Shown one piece after another: positions 16,816 through 24,899 of a DNA stretch of 50,280 nt (the first letter of the stretch is position 1; each line of letters opens with the position of its first letter). The stretch is from Chloroflexota bacterium (GTDB lineage Bacteria > Chloroflexota > Anaerolineae > Aggregatilineales > Phototrophicaceae). The position numbers and the translations under genes were made by a program. The stretch lies in NCBI GenBank assembly GCA_011523545.1, contig WTGN01000063.1, positions 1 to 50,280 on the forward strand, written 5' to 3'. The notes below the pieces were generated by a model, which saw only the letters and a list, made by a program, of their open reading frames with translations, did not search any database and had not been told where the DNA came from.

Positions 16816-18192
16816 CCAATTGTCGATGTAATACATATCCATCTCGCACATCTCATCAAAGGGCACATTGCTGCGCCCGCGCACCTGCCACCAGCCGGTC
16901 ATGCCCGGCGTGATCTGCAGCCGGCGCCGGTGCCGCGCCTCATAAAGCTCAACTTCGCTCGGCGTCGGCGGCCGCGGACCGACCAGGCTCATTTCGCCGC
17001 GAATGACATTGATCAGATTCGGCAGCTCATCTAGGCTGCTGCGGCGCAGGAACCGGCCGACACCGGTGACGCGCGGGTCATCGACGAATTTGGGGTGCCG
17101 CGGATCTTCGCCCGATTCGCGCAGCATTGCCTCCTGCAGGGCTTCGGCGTTCGCCACCATACTGCGGAATTTCAACATCTCGAAATTCTGCCCGTCCTTG
17201 CCCACGCGCACTTGCCGATAAATGACCGGGCCTTTGCCTTCCAGCGCCAAGGCCAGGCAGACCAGCAGGCTGACCGGCGCCCAGATCGGAAAACCAGCGA
17301 TGATGACCAGCATGTCCAGGCCGCGCTTGAGCAATTGATTGGCGCGGCTGAAAGAGCGATGCGCCCCGATGCCCAAGAGCGGAATGCCATCGAGATTCTC
17401 CACTTGAACCTCGCGAATGTTCAACTGCATGATCTCCGGCACAATCCGCAGATCGGTGTCGGCTTCGCGGCACACTTCGGTCAATTCCTGTATCAGGTCA
17501 TAATGCTTCCAGCGAAATGTGATGACGACCGTGTCGATCAGGTGCTGCTGAATAACATCCGCCAGTTGCCCCGTGCCGCCGAGCGCCGCGACGCGCCCCA
17601 TGCTGGCGGCGACAATCTCCCCGTCATCGTCCAAAAAACCGACCGGCTGATAGCCGAATTCCGGCCGCGTCAGCATGATGCCCAGCAGCGAGCGCCCCAC
17701 TTCGCCCATGCCCACAATGAGCACGCGGCGAATCCCAATGCCCTGATGGCGCAAGTAAGCCAGTATCCAGCGGCGAATCAAGCGGGACAAGGCGCCGGTG
17801 AACAGGGTCAGCGCCGCCACATAAATCAGCATCAGGCGGCTGGTCGCCAAGGGTTGCAGGATGAAGAACATCGCCAGCACAATGACGATGGAGACGGCCA
17901 CGCTGCTGGCGATCAGATACACTTCTTCCAGCCAGGCGCGGCCGGCGATGTTGCGGTACAAGCCGTTGCGCTGAAAATTAAGCCATATCAGAAGCGCGTA
18001 AACCGCTGCGAAAGGGATATATGGGCCAAAGCCGCGCTCCAGCGGATCAAAAACCGGGCGGATGATCTGCAATTCGTAGCGCAAAATGTAGGCGGCGCCA
18101 AAGAGCAAAAAAGCCATGACCGCGTCAATGGCCGGCAAGAGCCAGCGCGGTTCCAATGTGGGGCGCTCTGATAGTGTGAGATGCGTGTTCAT
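16744..18192 (-). CDS. Polyprenyl-phosphate sugar-1-phosphate transferase (WbaP/CpsE-like)
   Basis: This enzyme starts exopolysaccharide repeat-unit synthesis by transferring a sugar-1-phosphate from a nucleotide sugar to undecaprenyl phosphate. The 482-residue protein has five membrane segments in the first 140 residues, a CoA-binding-like domain (RVLIVGMGEVGRSLLG, about 156-171) and a C-terminal bacterial sugar transferase domain with KRGLDMLVIIAGFPIW, FRSM, DELPNLINVIRGEMSLVGPR and the ITPGMTGWWQVRGRS stretch. The sugar cannot be told. It is followed upstream by a glycosyltransferase on the same strand 57 bp away, so both likely serve a polysaccharide locus. Confidence 0.93.
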   Translation of the reverse strand: MNTHLTLSERPTLEPRWLLPAIDAVMAFLLFGAAYILRYELQIIRPVFDPLERGFGPYIPFAAVYALLIWLNFQRNGLYRNIAGRAWLEEVYLIASSVAVSIVIVLAMFFILQPLATSRLMLIYVAALTLFTGALSRLIRRWILAYLRHQGIGIRRVLIVGMGEVGRSLLGIMLTRPEFGYQPVGFLDDDGEIVAASMGRVAALGGTGQLADVIQQHLIDTVVITFRWKHYDLIQELTEVCREADTDLRIVPEIMQLNIREVQVENLDGIPLLGIGAHRSFSRANQLLKRGLDMLVIIAGFPIWAPVSLLVCLALALEGKGPVIYRQVRVGKDGQNFEMLKFRSMVANAEALQEAMLRESGEDPRHPKFVDDPRVTGVGRFLRRSSLDELPNLINVIRGEMSLVGPRPPTPSEVELYEARHRRRLQITPGMTGWWQVRGRSNVPFDEMCEMDMYYIDNWSITMDIEILMLTIPRVVLRSGAH

Positions 18193-18249
18193 CTGCTTTC
18201 GCCGGACGCGCTCGCCCCGGCAGCCGGCCTGCTGCCGGTTAAACGCGCT

Positions 18250-19422
18250 TCATTTGCTCTCAACGCGGGTCGCCTTTTCGCCCTCGCCGAGCGGGAGATC
18301 GTGCCGGGCCGCCGCCTTGCGATAACTGGCCAGGGTTAGTTCGGCTGTGCGCGCCCAACTGAACTGCTTCGCCCGTTCCAGGCCTTGCAGGCGCGCCCGT
18401 TCGCGCCACTCGTCATTGCGCCCCAGGTCGGCCAGCGCCGCCGTCCAGCGCTCAATATCCTCGGGCGGCAGGCACATGGCTGCTGCCCCCGCCACCTCCG
18501 GCAGGGACGACGCCTGGCTTGTGATGACCGGCGTGCCACAGGCCATCGCTTCCAGCACGGGCAAGCCGAAACCTTCATAGACCGATGGATAGAGAAAAGC
18601 CTCGGCGCAATTGTACCAGAGCGGCAAGTCGGCGATAGGGATGAAACCCGCATGCCTGACGCTGTCGCCCAGATTCAGCCGCTCAATGGCGGCGAAGGTA
18701 TCCTGCGCCATCCAGCCGATGCCGCCGCCCAGGATCAGCGGAAGGCGCGCGTCCCGCGGCAGGCGCGCATAAGCTTCCAACAACGCCGGCAGGTTCTTGC
18801 GCGGCTCCAGCGTGCCGACGAATAACCAAAAGCGATCGGGCAGATTTTGCTTCAGCCGGAAATGCGCGATATCCGCCGCCAGCAGCGGGCGAAAGGCGGC
18901 CTTGTCATAAGCCAATGGCGTCACGTCAATCTTCTCCGCCGGCAGCGCCATTTGCGCGGTCAGATCATTCGCCGTGCTCTGACTGATGGCGATAACGCGC
19001 CTCGCCCGCGCGCAGGTAAAGGCGGTCATGGCGCGCAGGTAAAGGCGGCGCGCTGCGCTGAGCCTCGCGGGAAAACGCAGGAAGCTCAAATCATAGACGG
19101 TGACGACCATAGGCGCGGTCAAAATCACCGGCGCGACAAAGGCCATCGCGTGATAGAGGTCGAAGCGCCGCAGTTGCCAGGGCTGCAGCGCTTGCTCCCA
19201 GAAGATGCGCCGCCAGGGCTGCTCGGTATCCATGCCCGCGCGCGCCATGCTGACCCCGGGGAAGCTCGCGCTGTTCGCCGCGCCCACCAGCGCCTCGAAG
19301 CCCCAATCGGCGGGCGCCTGCATCGGCAAATGGCGCAGCAGATTGCTGATGTAGCTGTGGATCCCGGCCGAGCGATAACCCGCGCGCCCCGAGAGCAGAT
19401 GCGCGTTCAGTCCAACCCTCAT
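18250..19422 (-). CDS. Glycosyltransferase family 4 (GT-B fold)
   Basis: The 390-residue product transfers a sugar from a nucleotide donor to an acceptor, probably a polysaccharide intermediate. It begins with the family N-terminus MRVGLNAHLLSGRAGYRSAG and has the C-terminal GT1/GT4 donor site: FVGTLEPRKNLPALLEAYARL, then PSVYEGFGLPVLEAMACGTPV with the E-x7-E motif. Nothing identifies the sugar. It lies 57 bp upstream of the sugar transferase gene and probably shares its transcript. Confidence 0.92.
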   Translation of the reverse strand: MRVGLNAHLLSGRAGYRSAGIHSYISNLLRHLPMQAPADWGFEALVGAANSASFPGVSMARAGMDTEQPWRRIFWEQALQPWQLRRFDLYHAMAFVAPVILTAPMVVTVYDLSFLRFPARLSAARRLYLRAMTAFTCARARRVIAISQSTANDLTAQMALPAEKIDVTPLAYDKAAFRPLLAADIAHFRLKQNLPDRFWLFVGTLEPRKNLPALLEAYARLPRDARLPLILGGGIGWMAQDTFAAIERLNLGDSVRHAGFIPIADLPLWYNCAEAFLYPSVYEGFGLPVLEAMACGTPVITSQASSLPEVAGAAAMCLPPEDIERWTAALADLGRNDEWRERARLQGLERAKQFSWARTAELTLASYRKAAARHDLPLGEGEKATRVESK

Positions 19423-19758
19423 GCCCGTGAGTATAGCATATCAGCCCCCAAGCCCGCTCCAACCCGCTTTACGCAGGGGCGACGCGGCGGCTCATCCGTC
19501 CTAGCCCACCGTGCGTACGGTCGACACGGCGGCTCGCCCGTCCTAACCCACCATGTGTACGGGCGACACGGCGGCTCACCCGTCCAAGCCCACCGTGCGT
19601 ACGGGCGAGCCGGTGGCTCGCCCCTACAGTTTACGACTTTGCGCCCTTCGGATTCGGACGCTCCTACGATTCACGCAGACCACCGCATGCCCGTTTCCGC
19701 CTGCCCAAATTCGCCGCCGCCGCTTACAATAGCGTCCTGCATATCGGGATTCCTGCCA
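19423..19758. other. Upstream region of trhO with tandem repeats
   Basis: A 42-bp tandem array fills 19473-19629, and after it the DNA has no feature except a weak -10-like TACAAT at 19725-19730. An open frame runs through it into the rhodanese gene only because 42 is a multiple of three; I do not think it is translated. Confidence 0.5.
19473..19629. repeat. 42-bp tandem repeat, about 3.7 units, derived from the dispersed element
   Basis: Units begin at 19473, 19515, 19557 and 19599. Each holds GTACGGGCGA-CACGGCGGCT-like sequence with a CGGCGGCTCGCCCGTCC core and CCCACCGTGC. The outer ends, GCAGGGGCGA and CGCCCCTACAG, are those of the TGTAGGGGCG family. The array seems to be that element amplified in tandem. 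Confidence 0.85.
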
Positions 19759-20565
19759 TTGCACGTACCTATTCTCATCGCCGCGTTCTACAAATTTGTG
19801 CCGCTTCCCGATTACCGGGAATTGCGCGCTCCCCTGCTCGACGCCTGCCGACGCGCCGAAGTACGCGGTACCATCTTGCTGGCAAGCGAGGGCATCAACG
19901 CGACGATCGCCGGCGAGCGCGCTGCCGTGGATGCGGTGCTCAATGGCTTGCGCGCCGATCCGCGCCTGGCGGACCTCACAATCAAAGAGTCCTTGCACAG
20001 CCGCAATCCCTTTGGGCGCATGAAAGTTCGCCTCAAGCGGGAGATCGTCGCCCTGAAACAGCCTGATATCGACCCGGCCCGGCAGGTCGGCATCTATATC
20101 GAGCCGGAAGCCTGGAACCGCCTCATCGCGCGGGACGACCTGCTCTTGGTTGATGCCCGCAATGACTACGAAGTGCGGATGGGCAGCTTCCCCGGCGCGC
20201 TAAATCCGGGCACGGCCGCCTTCCACGAATTGCCGCGCTACCTGGACGCGAATCTCGACCCGCGTCAACACAAGCGCGTCGCCATGTTTTGCACCGGCGG
20301 CATCCGCTGCGAGAAAGCGACCGCCTATCTGCTGGCGCGGGGCTTTGAAGCGGTATACCACCTGCGAGGCGGTATATTGCGCTACCTGGAAAAGATCGAC
20401 GCGGCGGAATCGCTATGGCAGGGGGAATGTTTCGTATTTGATGAACGGGTCTCGCTTGATCACAAGCTGCAAAAGGGGCAGATAACGATCTGCGATGATT
20501 GCAAAAGCGCCGTCATCTTGACTGACGCGGCATGCCCGCGCTGCGGTTCAAGCAACTTCCTGTGA
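19759..20565 (+). CDS. trhO: Oxygen-dependent tRNA uridine hydroxylase TrhO / UPF0176 rhodanese protein
   Basis: TrhO-type rhodaneses hydroxylate uridine 34 of some tRNAs. The 268-residue product has the family layout: IAAFYKFVPLPDYRELR, TILLASEGINATIAGE, a rhodanese domain with VDARNDYEVRMGSFPGA, and the active-site loop CTGGIRCEKA with two cysteines. A zinc-ribbon-like CDDC/CPRC pair ends the protein. The start is doubtful: the TTG at 19759 matches the family N-terminus and has a GGGA nine bases before it; an in-frame ATG at 19687 has no ribosome binding site. The frame stays open much further upstream through tandem repeats, which I treat as artefact. Confidence 0.87.
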   Translation: MHVPILIAAFYKFVPLPDYRELRAPLLDACRRAEVRGTILLASEGINATIAGERAAVDAVLNGLRADPRLADLTIKESLHSRNPFGRMKVRLKREIVALKQPDIDPARQVGIYIEPEAWNRLIARDDLLLVDARNDYEVRMGSFPGALNPGTAAFHELPRYLDANLDPRQHKRVAMFCTGGIRCEKATAYLLARGFEAVYHLRGGILRYLEKIDAAESLWQGECFVFDERVSLDHKLQKGQITICDDCKSAVILTDAACPRCGSSNFL

Positions 20566-21162
20566 ACAAAGGCGACAGCGTACAGGAGAAGCAGTGCGCT
20601 GTCTAAAGTTAACGTTGCGAGGTGATGGAACAGCCAGGCATCTTGCCTCTCTGTGAATATTGAGCCTGATCCCGGGTGCGATGCTTGCGGTGATGCGCTG
20701 TCTGCAATGTCAGTTGCGGTGGTTGACAGCCTGCTTGCGGATTAGGCTTTCGACTTTGACCGAGAGCACAAGATGCCTCACTCCCTCTTTGTATCATAAT
20801 CTGATGAAAAAGTAAAGAAACTGCAAATATGAATTTTCAAACCTTCCAGGGAAGAATTTTGCAAGGTTTGCAGGCCTCTCTCGCCGCTATTGCAAGATTT
20901 TCTGCGCGCTCCTGGCAGTCTGGCACAAGACACGGATGTGTACAGCTCTCTGAGAAGTCTGTTGCCAAATGAAGTTCTTTTACATAATTTTCTGAATAAA
21001 TATAAAGAATAGCAATTCGTATTTCTTACAATTGGCATGTCCAGGCGCGGGAAGCTTCTGGCGGCGTTTGGCGCGGCGGCCCGCCGGCATATCCCGCCTC
21101 TACATCACAAGGAAGCTGGATTATAATGAACGTTGTAGTGAACGGTCGAAGGTCTAGTGTGG
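20566..21162. other. 600-bp stretch without recognisable gene
   Basis: This AT-rich region carries short frames on both strands (20609-20797 and 20778-21038 leftward) that match nothing I know. It holds an inverted CAAACCTT/AAGGTTTG pair about 17 bases apart near 20838-20872. It may be the remnant of a lost gene or insertion sequence, or a long regulatory leader. Confidence 0.4.
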
Positions 21163-21750
21163 ATGCAGATTGGAATCATATCGGACGTACATGCCGATTA
21201 CGCTGCTCTAGAGGATGTGCTTGATCGATTTGCCAAACACCATCATGTAGACCAGATTTTGTGCGCGGGCGATTTAGTCGGGCGCGGACCTGACCCCGAC
21301 CGCGTGGTCGATTTGATTCGCGCGCATGGCATCCCGGTGGCGCGCGGAAACCACGATGAATGGCTCTATGGGCTGCGGCAAGAGAACCGGCAATATCTGC
21401 GCGGCTTGCCGCTTGATTGGCAAGGCGAGTTGGCGGGGGTGGCGGTGCATATGTGCCACGGCAAGCCCGGCAACAATATGTGGGGCATGTACCGCGATCA
21501 CCTGTCGACAACCTATCTCAAGATGGTGCTGCGCTCGCTGAAAGCCGATGTCTTGGTCACCGGCCATACGCACCTGCCGCTGCACATGAAGACGAAATGG
21601 GGCTGCCTGGTTAACCCCGGCTCGCTCTACACCTTCAAGTGCGCGCGCGCCACCTCCCATACCTACGGCGTGCTTTCGCTGCCCGATCTCAACTTCCGGG
21701 TTTATGACGCCAACGCCCGCTGTGGCGAGCCGCCTCTTGATATCATCTAA
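21163..21750 (+). CDS. YfcE/MJ0936-type metallophosphoesterase
   Basis: The 195-residue product is a calcineurin-like phosphodiesterase of the small YfcE/MJ0936 group. Metal ligands are visible in order: ISDVHAD, CAGDLVGRGP, ARGNHDEW, HMCHGKPG and VTGHTHLPL. The substrate is unknown; characterised members hydrolyse artificial phosphodiesters or cyclic nucleotides. The ATG at 21163 is chosen; a GTG at 21157 closer to the GAAGG site is equally possible. The glycosyltransferase gene follows 130 bp later on the same strand. Confidence 0.9.
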   Translation: MQIGIISDVHADYAALEDVLDRFAKHHHVDQILCAGDLVGRGPDPDRVVDLIRAHGIPVARGNHDEWLYGLRQENRQYLRGLPLDWQGELAGVAVHMCHGKPGNNMWGMYRDHLSTTYLKMVLRSLKADVLVTGHTHLPLHMKTKWGCLVNPGSLYTFKCARATSHTYGVLSLPDLNFRVYDANARCGEPPLDII

Positions 21751-21882
21751 TGGCCTTGAGTTGGCCCTGCGAATTTCAACCGCGCCAGGCGAATTGCCAG
21801 TCATTGGCTCGCCGGGATGCTCGCCGGAAAGATGGCGCCAGGGGCTGCGCCGCGTAAATACTGGCGGTCGGGGACCGGGTCC

Positions 21883-22977
21883 ATGCGCGTCCTGATGCTA
21901 TCAAAAGCCTGTATTGTCGGCATCTACCAACCGAAGCTGGAGGCGATCGCCCGTCACGGCGTCGATTTGACCGTGCTGACGCCGCCAAGCTGGCGCGACG
22001 CGCTCGGCAGCAACGCCCTCGAGCGCAGCCATACCAGCGGCTATCAATTGCGCGAGATTCCCATTCGCTTCAACGGCAATTTCCACCTGCACCACTACCC
22101 GACGCTGGCGCGGGAAATCCGCAAATGGCGGCCGCAAATCGTCCATATAGACGAAGAGCCCTACAATCTGGCGTCCTGGCAGGCGCTCCATCATGCCCGA
22201 CGCCTGGGCGCGAAATCGCTATTTTTCAGCTGGCAAAATATCCTGCGCGCCTATCCGCCGCCCTTCAGCTGGGGCGAGCGCTGGACACTCCGCAACGCCG
22301 ATTATGCCCTGGCCGGCACCGACGCCGCTGGCGACGTCTTGCGCCACAAAGGCTACAGCGGTCCCTTGGCGACGATTCCACAATTCGGCACCTCGCCAGA
22401 CTTGTTCCAGCCGGCCGGGATTCGGCCCGACCGCCCTTTCACCATCGGCTACATTGGGCGCATCGTGCCGGAAAAGGGGCTGGGCATCCTGCTGCGCGCG
22501 GCCGCTCAACTGGACGGCGAGTGGCGCCTGCGGCTGATCGGCGGTGGCCCGTCGCGTGACGATATGGAAGCGCTCGCCCGCGCTTTGAGCATCAGCGAAA
22601 AGACCGCCTTCGTCGGGCAACTGCCATCGGCTGACCTGCCGGCTGAATACCACGAGCTTGATGCGCTCGTCCTGCCCTCGCTGACCCGCCCGAACTGGAA
22701 AGAACAATTTGGCCGCGTATTGGTCGAGGCAATGGCAAGCGGCGTGCCGGTCATAGGCAGCGACAGCGGCGCCATCCCCGGCGTCATAGCCGATGCCGGG
22801 CTCATCTCAGCTGAAGGCGACATCGAAGCGCTGGCGCGCGCGCTGCGCCAACTGCGCGATCAGCCCAGCCTGCGCGCCGAGCTGATTGAGAAAGGCCGGG
22901 CGCGTTTCCTGGCTCATTTCACCCACGAGCGCATCGCCAAGGCGACGGTGGACGTATACCGTGAAATGTTGAATTAG
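21883..22977 (+). CDS. Glycosyltransferase family 4, second copy
   Basis: The 364-residue product begins MRVLMLSKACIVGIYQPKLE and has the donor-binding half of GT4 enzymes: IGYIGRIVPEKGLGILLRA, IGGGPSRDDME, and EQFGRVLVEAMASGVPVIGSDSG with the E-x7-E motif. It is not close to the enzyme at 18250-19422. Acceptor and sugar are unknown. The frame opens at 21817, but the ATG at 21883, with GGGG upstream and the canonical beta-strand start, is preferred. Confidence 0.88.
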   Translation: MRVLMLSKACIVGIYQPKLEAIARHGVDLTVLTPPSWRDALGSNALERSHTSGYQLREIPIRFNGNFHLHHYPTLAREIRKWRPQIVHIDEEPYNLASWQALHHARRLGAKSLFFSWQNILRAYPPPFSWGERWTLRNADYALAGTDAAGDVLRHKGYSGPLATIPQFGTSPDLFQPAGIRPDRPFTIGYIGRIVPEKGLGILLRAAAQLDGEWRLRLIGGGPSRDDMEALARALSISEKTAFVGQLPSADLPAEYHELDALVLPSLTRPNWKEQFGRVLVEAMASGVPVIGSDSGAIPGVIADAGLISAEGDIEALARALRQLRDQPSLRAELIEKGRARFLAHFTHERIAKATVDVYREMLN

Positions 22978-23067
22978 CCAGTGTTACGTGCTATAGTTTT
23001 GCAAGCAGTGAATACGATTGCCTCGACTGTCGCTGATAGCAATTCACTGATTTTGGAGAGACGGACT

Positions 23068-23310
23068 ATGGAAGCGCAAGAACTGCGTGTCACCCGGCTT
23101 GAAGACATAATGGAAACGGCGGTGAACAACCAGACTCAGATACTGCGCATACAGCAAGAGCACACTTTGCGATTGGACGAGCATTCCCAGCGCTTGGAAA
23201 ACCTTGAAAACCTCATGACCCGCGTCGTGGAAGAATTGGTGGAGATCAAAGAGATACTCGCCTCATCGCGCGGTATGGGGTTTGCCCCCGAGCCCACTGA
23301 GAGCGACTAG
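23068..23310 (+). CDS. Small coiled-coil protein of unknown function
   Basis: The 80-residue product is almost wholly charged heptads (LRVTRLEDIM, LRLDEHSQRLENLENLMTRVVEELVEIKEI), predicting a single long coiled coil with a short tail GMGFAPEPTESD. There is no signal peptide or membrane segment. The frame opens at 22981, but the ATG at 23068 has GGAGAGACGG just upstream. It follows the glycosyltransferase by 90 bp and is convergent with recO. I do not recognise the family. Confidence 0.6.
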   Translation: MEAQELRVTRLEDIMETAVNNQTQILRIQQEHTLRLDEHSQRLENLENLMTRVVEELVEIKEILASSRGMGFAPEPTESD

Positions 23311-23346
23311 CGCGTCCCTGTTTTCACGCCATCAGTCTCGCGTGTT

Positions 23347-24126
23347 TCACGCCCCCGGAGAAAACTGACGCAGGCGCCGGATGAAATCGACGCTCTCCAG
23401 CTTGCGCTCCAGCAGATGCGCGATATAACCCAGCATGATCCGCTCGGCGCTGCTGTGCTGCCCAGGACTGATTATCAGGCTGCCCGCTCGCTCCCAGGCA
23501 TCGGCGCTGCGCTGCAAATGCCGCAGCAGTTTCAAGCTGTCGTAATCAATCTCGACCAGGCGCGCTGACACCAGGGGCGCAGCCGAGCGGCTGACGACGC
23601 CGCCCTCCTCGTGGCTGAACCATTGCGGCTCCGGTCGCAGCGCCTCGCGGCTCATGACGCATTCCATCAGTTCCGGCCGAAAACCCGCCAGATCCAGCAG
23701 TTGAAGCTCGAAGAAGCGCGCCGCCAAACGTGGATCAGCGGCCTCAGCGATGCGGGCCAGCGTCTCATGCAGCAAAGTGAAGAGATCGCCGCTCGCTTCT
23801 TCCTCATCAGCCGTGAAGCGATCGAGCAGTTCGGCGGCATAATTGGCGTAGGCGCCGCGCCGCAAATCCTCGCGCAAGCCCAAATAGGGCTCAATGAGTT
23901 CCGCCTGCGTCAGAATATCCAGGTTGCGCCCCCTGTGAATGAGGCAGTCGCTGCGGGCGAAGAGTTCGACATGCCCGCTGACCTTGGCGCTCGGTTTGCG
24001 CGCGCCTTTGGCGATGGCGCGGATCTTGCCATGCGCCGGCGTGATGAGCGTCAGCAGCCGATCGGCTTCGCCGAAATCGCGGCGGCTGAGGACGATGGCT
24101 TGGGTGCGGAATTGGCGTGTCGGCAT
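23347..24126 (-). CDS. recO: DNA repair protein RecO
   Basis: RecO works with RecR to load RecA on gapped DNA and anneals SSB-coated strands. The 259-residue product has the OB-fold start TQAIVLSRRDFGEADRLLTL, then GKIRAIAKGARKPSAKVSGH, and a helical C-terminal half. The four-cysteine zinc site found in many RecO proteins is degenerate here: ECVMS then no CxxC partner after GGVVSR. Degenerate sites occur in other RecO families too. The frame opens at 24201; the ATG at 24126, beginning MPTRQFRTQAIVLSR, is the family start. Confidence 0.93.
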   Translation of the reverse strand: MPTRQFRTQAIVLSRRDFGEADRLLTLITPAHGKIRAIAKGARKPSAKVSGHVELFARSDCLIHRGRNLDILTQAELIEPYLGLREDLRRGAYANYAAELLDRFTADEEEASGDLFTLLHETLARIAEAADPRLAARFFELQLLDLAGFRPELMECVMSREALRPEPQWFSHEEGGVVSRSAAPLVSARLVEIDYDSLKLLRHLQRSADAWERAGSLIISPGQHSSAERIMLGYIAHLLERKLESVDFIRRLRQFSPGA

Positions 24127-24200
24127 GGCGCTGCATTCTTCGAGTGACGCGATTATGGTATACTGTTTCGGCGCGCGCAAGCATGAGACAGGGTAACACA

Positions 24201-24899
24201 ATGAGCGAGACCGTTGATTTCCGGCTGCCGCTGGAAGCCATCCGCGCCTATTGCAGCCAGCATCCCATACGGCGTCTCTCGCTTTTTGGCTCCGCCTTGC
24301 GGCATGACTTCGGGCCTGACAGCGATATCGACCTGCTGATTGAATATGCGCCCGAGGCGAACATCGACCCGTATGCAGTCATGCGGCAACAAGCGGACTT
24401 ATGCAAACTGATCGGGCGGCCCGTGGACCTGGGCACGCCCCAGTCGCTCAATCCTTATATTCGCCAGGAGGTTATCGACAGCGCCGAGCCACTCTACGAT
24501 GTCGACGGCATCTATCCCAGCGGGAGAAAGCCTATGCCGAAAAAGCCCGACAAAGACCGCCTGCGCCTGCTGGACATGCGGGACGCGGCTGAAAAAGCCC
24601 GCCGCTTTGCTGCCGGACGAACACGCGCCGATATCGAGGATGACGACATGCTTCAATCGGCATTGGTGAGAGAAGTCCAAGTCATTGGCGAAGCCGCCCG
24701 CCATGTCAGCGAAGAAACGAGGGCGCTGGCCCCCGATATCGATTGGGGGGATATCGTCGGCATGCGCAATAACCTGGTCCACGCCTATCGGAATGTCAAT
24801 TATGATGTGCTGTGGGACGTCATCACCTATCGGCTGCCGCCGCTTATCACCGAATTGCATCGCCTGATTGAAGCCAAGTATGGAGCGCAAAATGACTGA
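24201..24899 (+). CDS. MntA-HepT toxin-antitoxin fusion (nucleotidyltransferase plus HEPN ribonuclease)
   Basis: One 232-residue frame holds both halves of a HepT-MntA system. Residues 1-100 are the MntA nucleotidyltransferase with GSALRHDFGPDSDIDLLI (G30-S31, D42, D44) and D76. Residues 115-232 are HepT, a HEPN ribonuclease toxin, with an intact RX4HXY motif (R189, H194, Y196). In characterised systems MntA adds AMP residues to the HepT tyrosine and silences it. Here no stop lies between them, yet GGGAG at 24522-24526 sits seven bases before an in-frame ATG at 24534 (M112), so free HepT may also be made. The start at 24201 has CAGGGTAA upstream. Its end overlaps the carboxypeptidase start by 8 bp. 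Confidence 0.87.
   Translation: MSETVDFRLPLEAIRAYCSQHPIRRLSLFGSALRHDFGPDSDIDLLIEYAPEANIDPYAVMRQQADLCKLIGRPVDLGTPQSLNPYIRQEVIDSAEPLYDVDGIYPSGRKPMPKKPDKDRLRLLDMRDAAEKARRFAAGRTRADIEDDDMLQSALVREVQVIGEAARHVSEETRALAPDIDWGDIVGMRNNLVHAYRNVNYDVLWDVITYRLPPLITELHRLIEAKYGAQND
24522..24536 (+). promoter_or_regulatory. Internal ribosome binding site and ATG for the HepT half
   Basis: GGGAG at 24522-24526 is followed after seven bases by ATG 24534, which is in frame with the fusion and matches where separate HepT proteins begin (MPKKPDKDRLRLLDM). This may let the cell make toxin alone as well as the fused protein. Confidence 0.6.

Noticed and set aside
17095..18171. 358-residue rightward frame
   Set aside because: Antisense of the sugar transferase gene, low-complexity and without motifs.
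19473..19629. CRISPR array
   Set aside because: The units are contiguous 42-bp tandem copies with no variable spacers and no cas genes nearby.
18847..19758. Long upstream extension of the trhO frame
   Set aside because: It runs antisense through a glycosyltransferase gene and tandem repeats; the family starts near 19759.
20609..20797. 62-residue leftward frame
   Set aside because: Low-complexity and Gln/His-rich without a ribosome binding site; looked like a transposase scrap but I could not match any family.
20778..21038. 86-residue leftward frame
   Set aside because: Cys/Arg-rich, no homology that I recognise and no ribosome binding site; likely chance.
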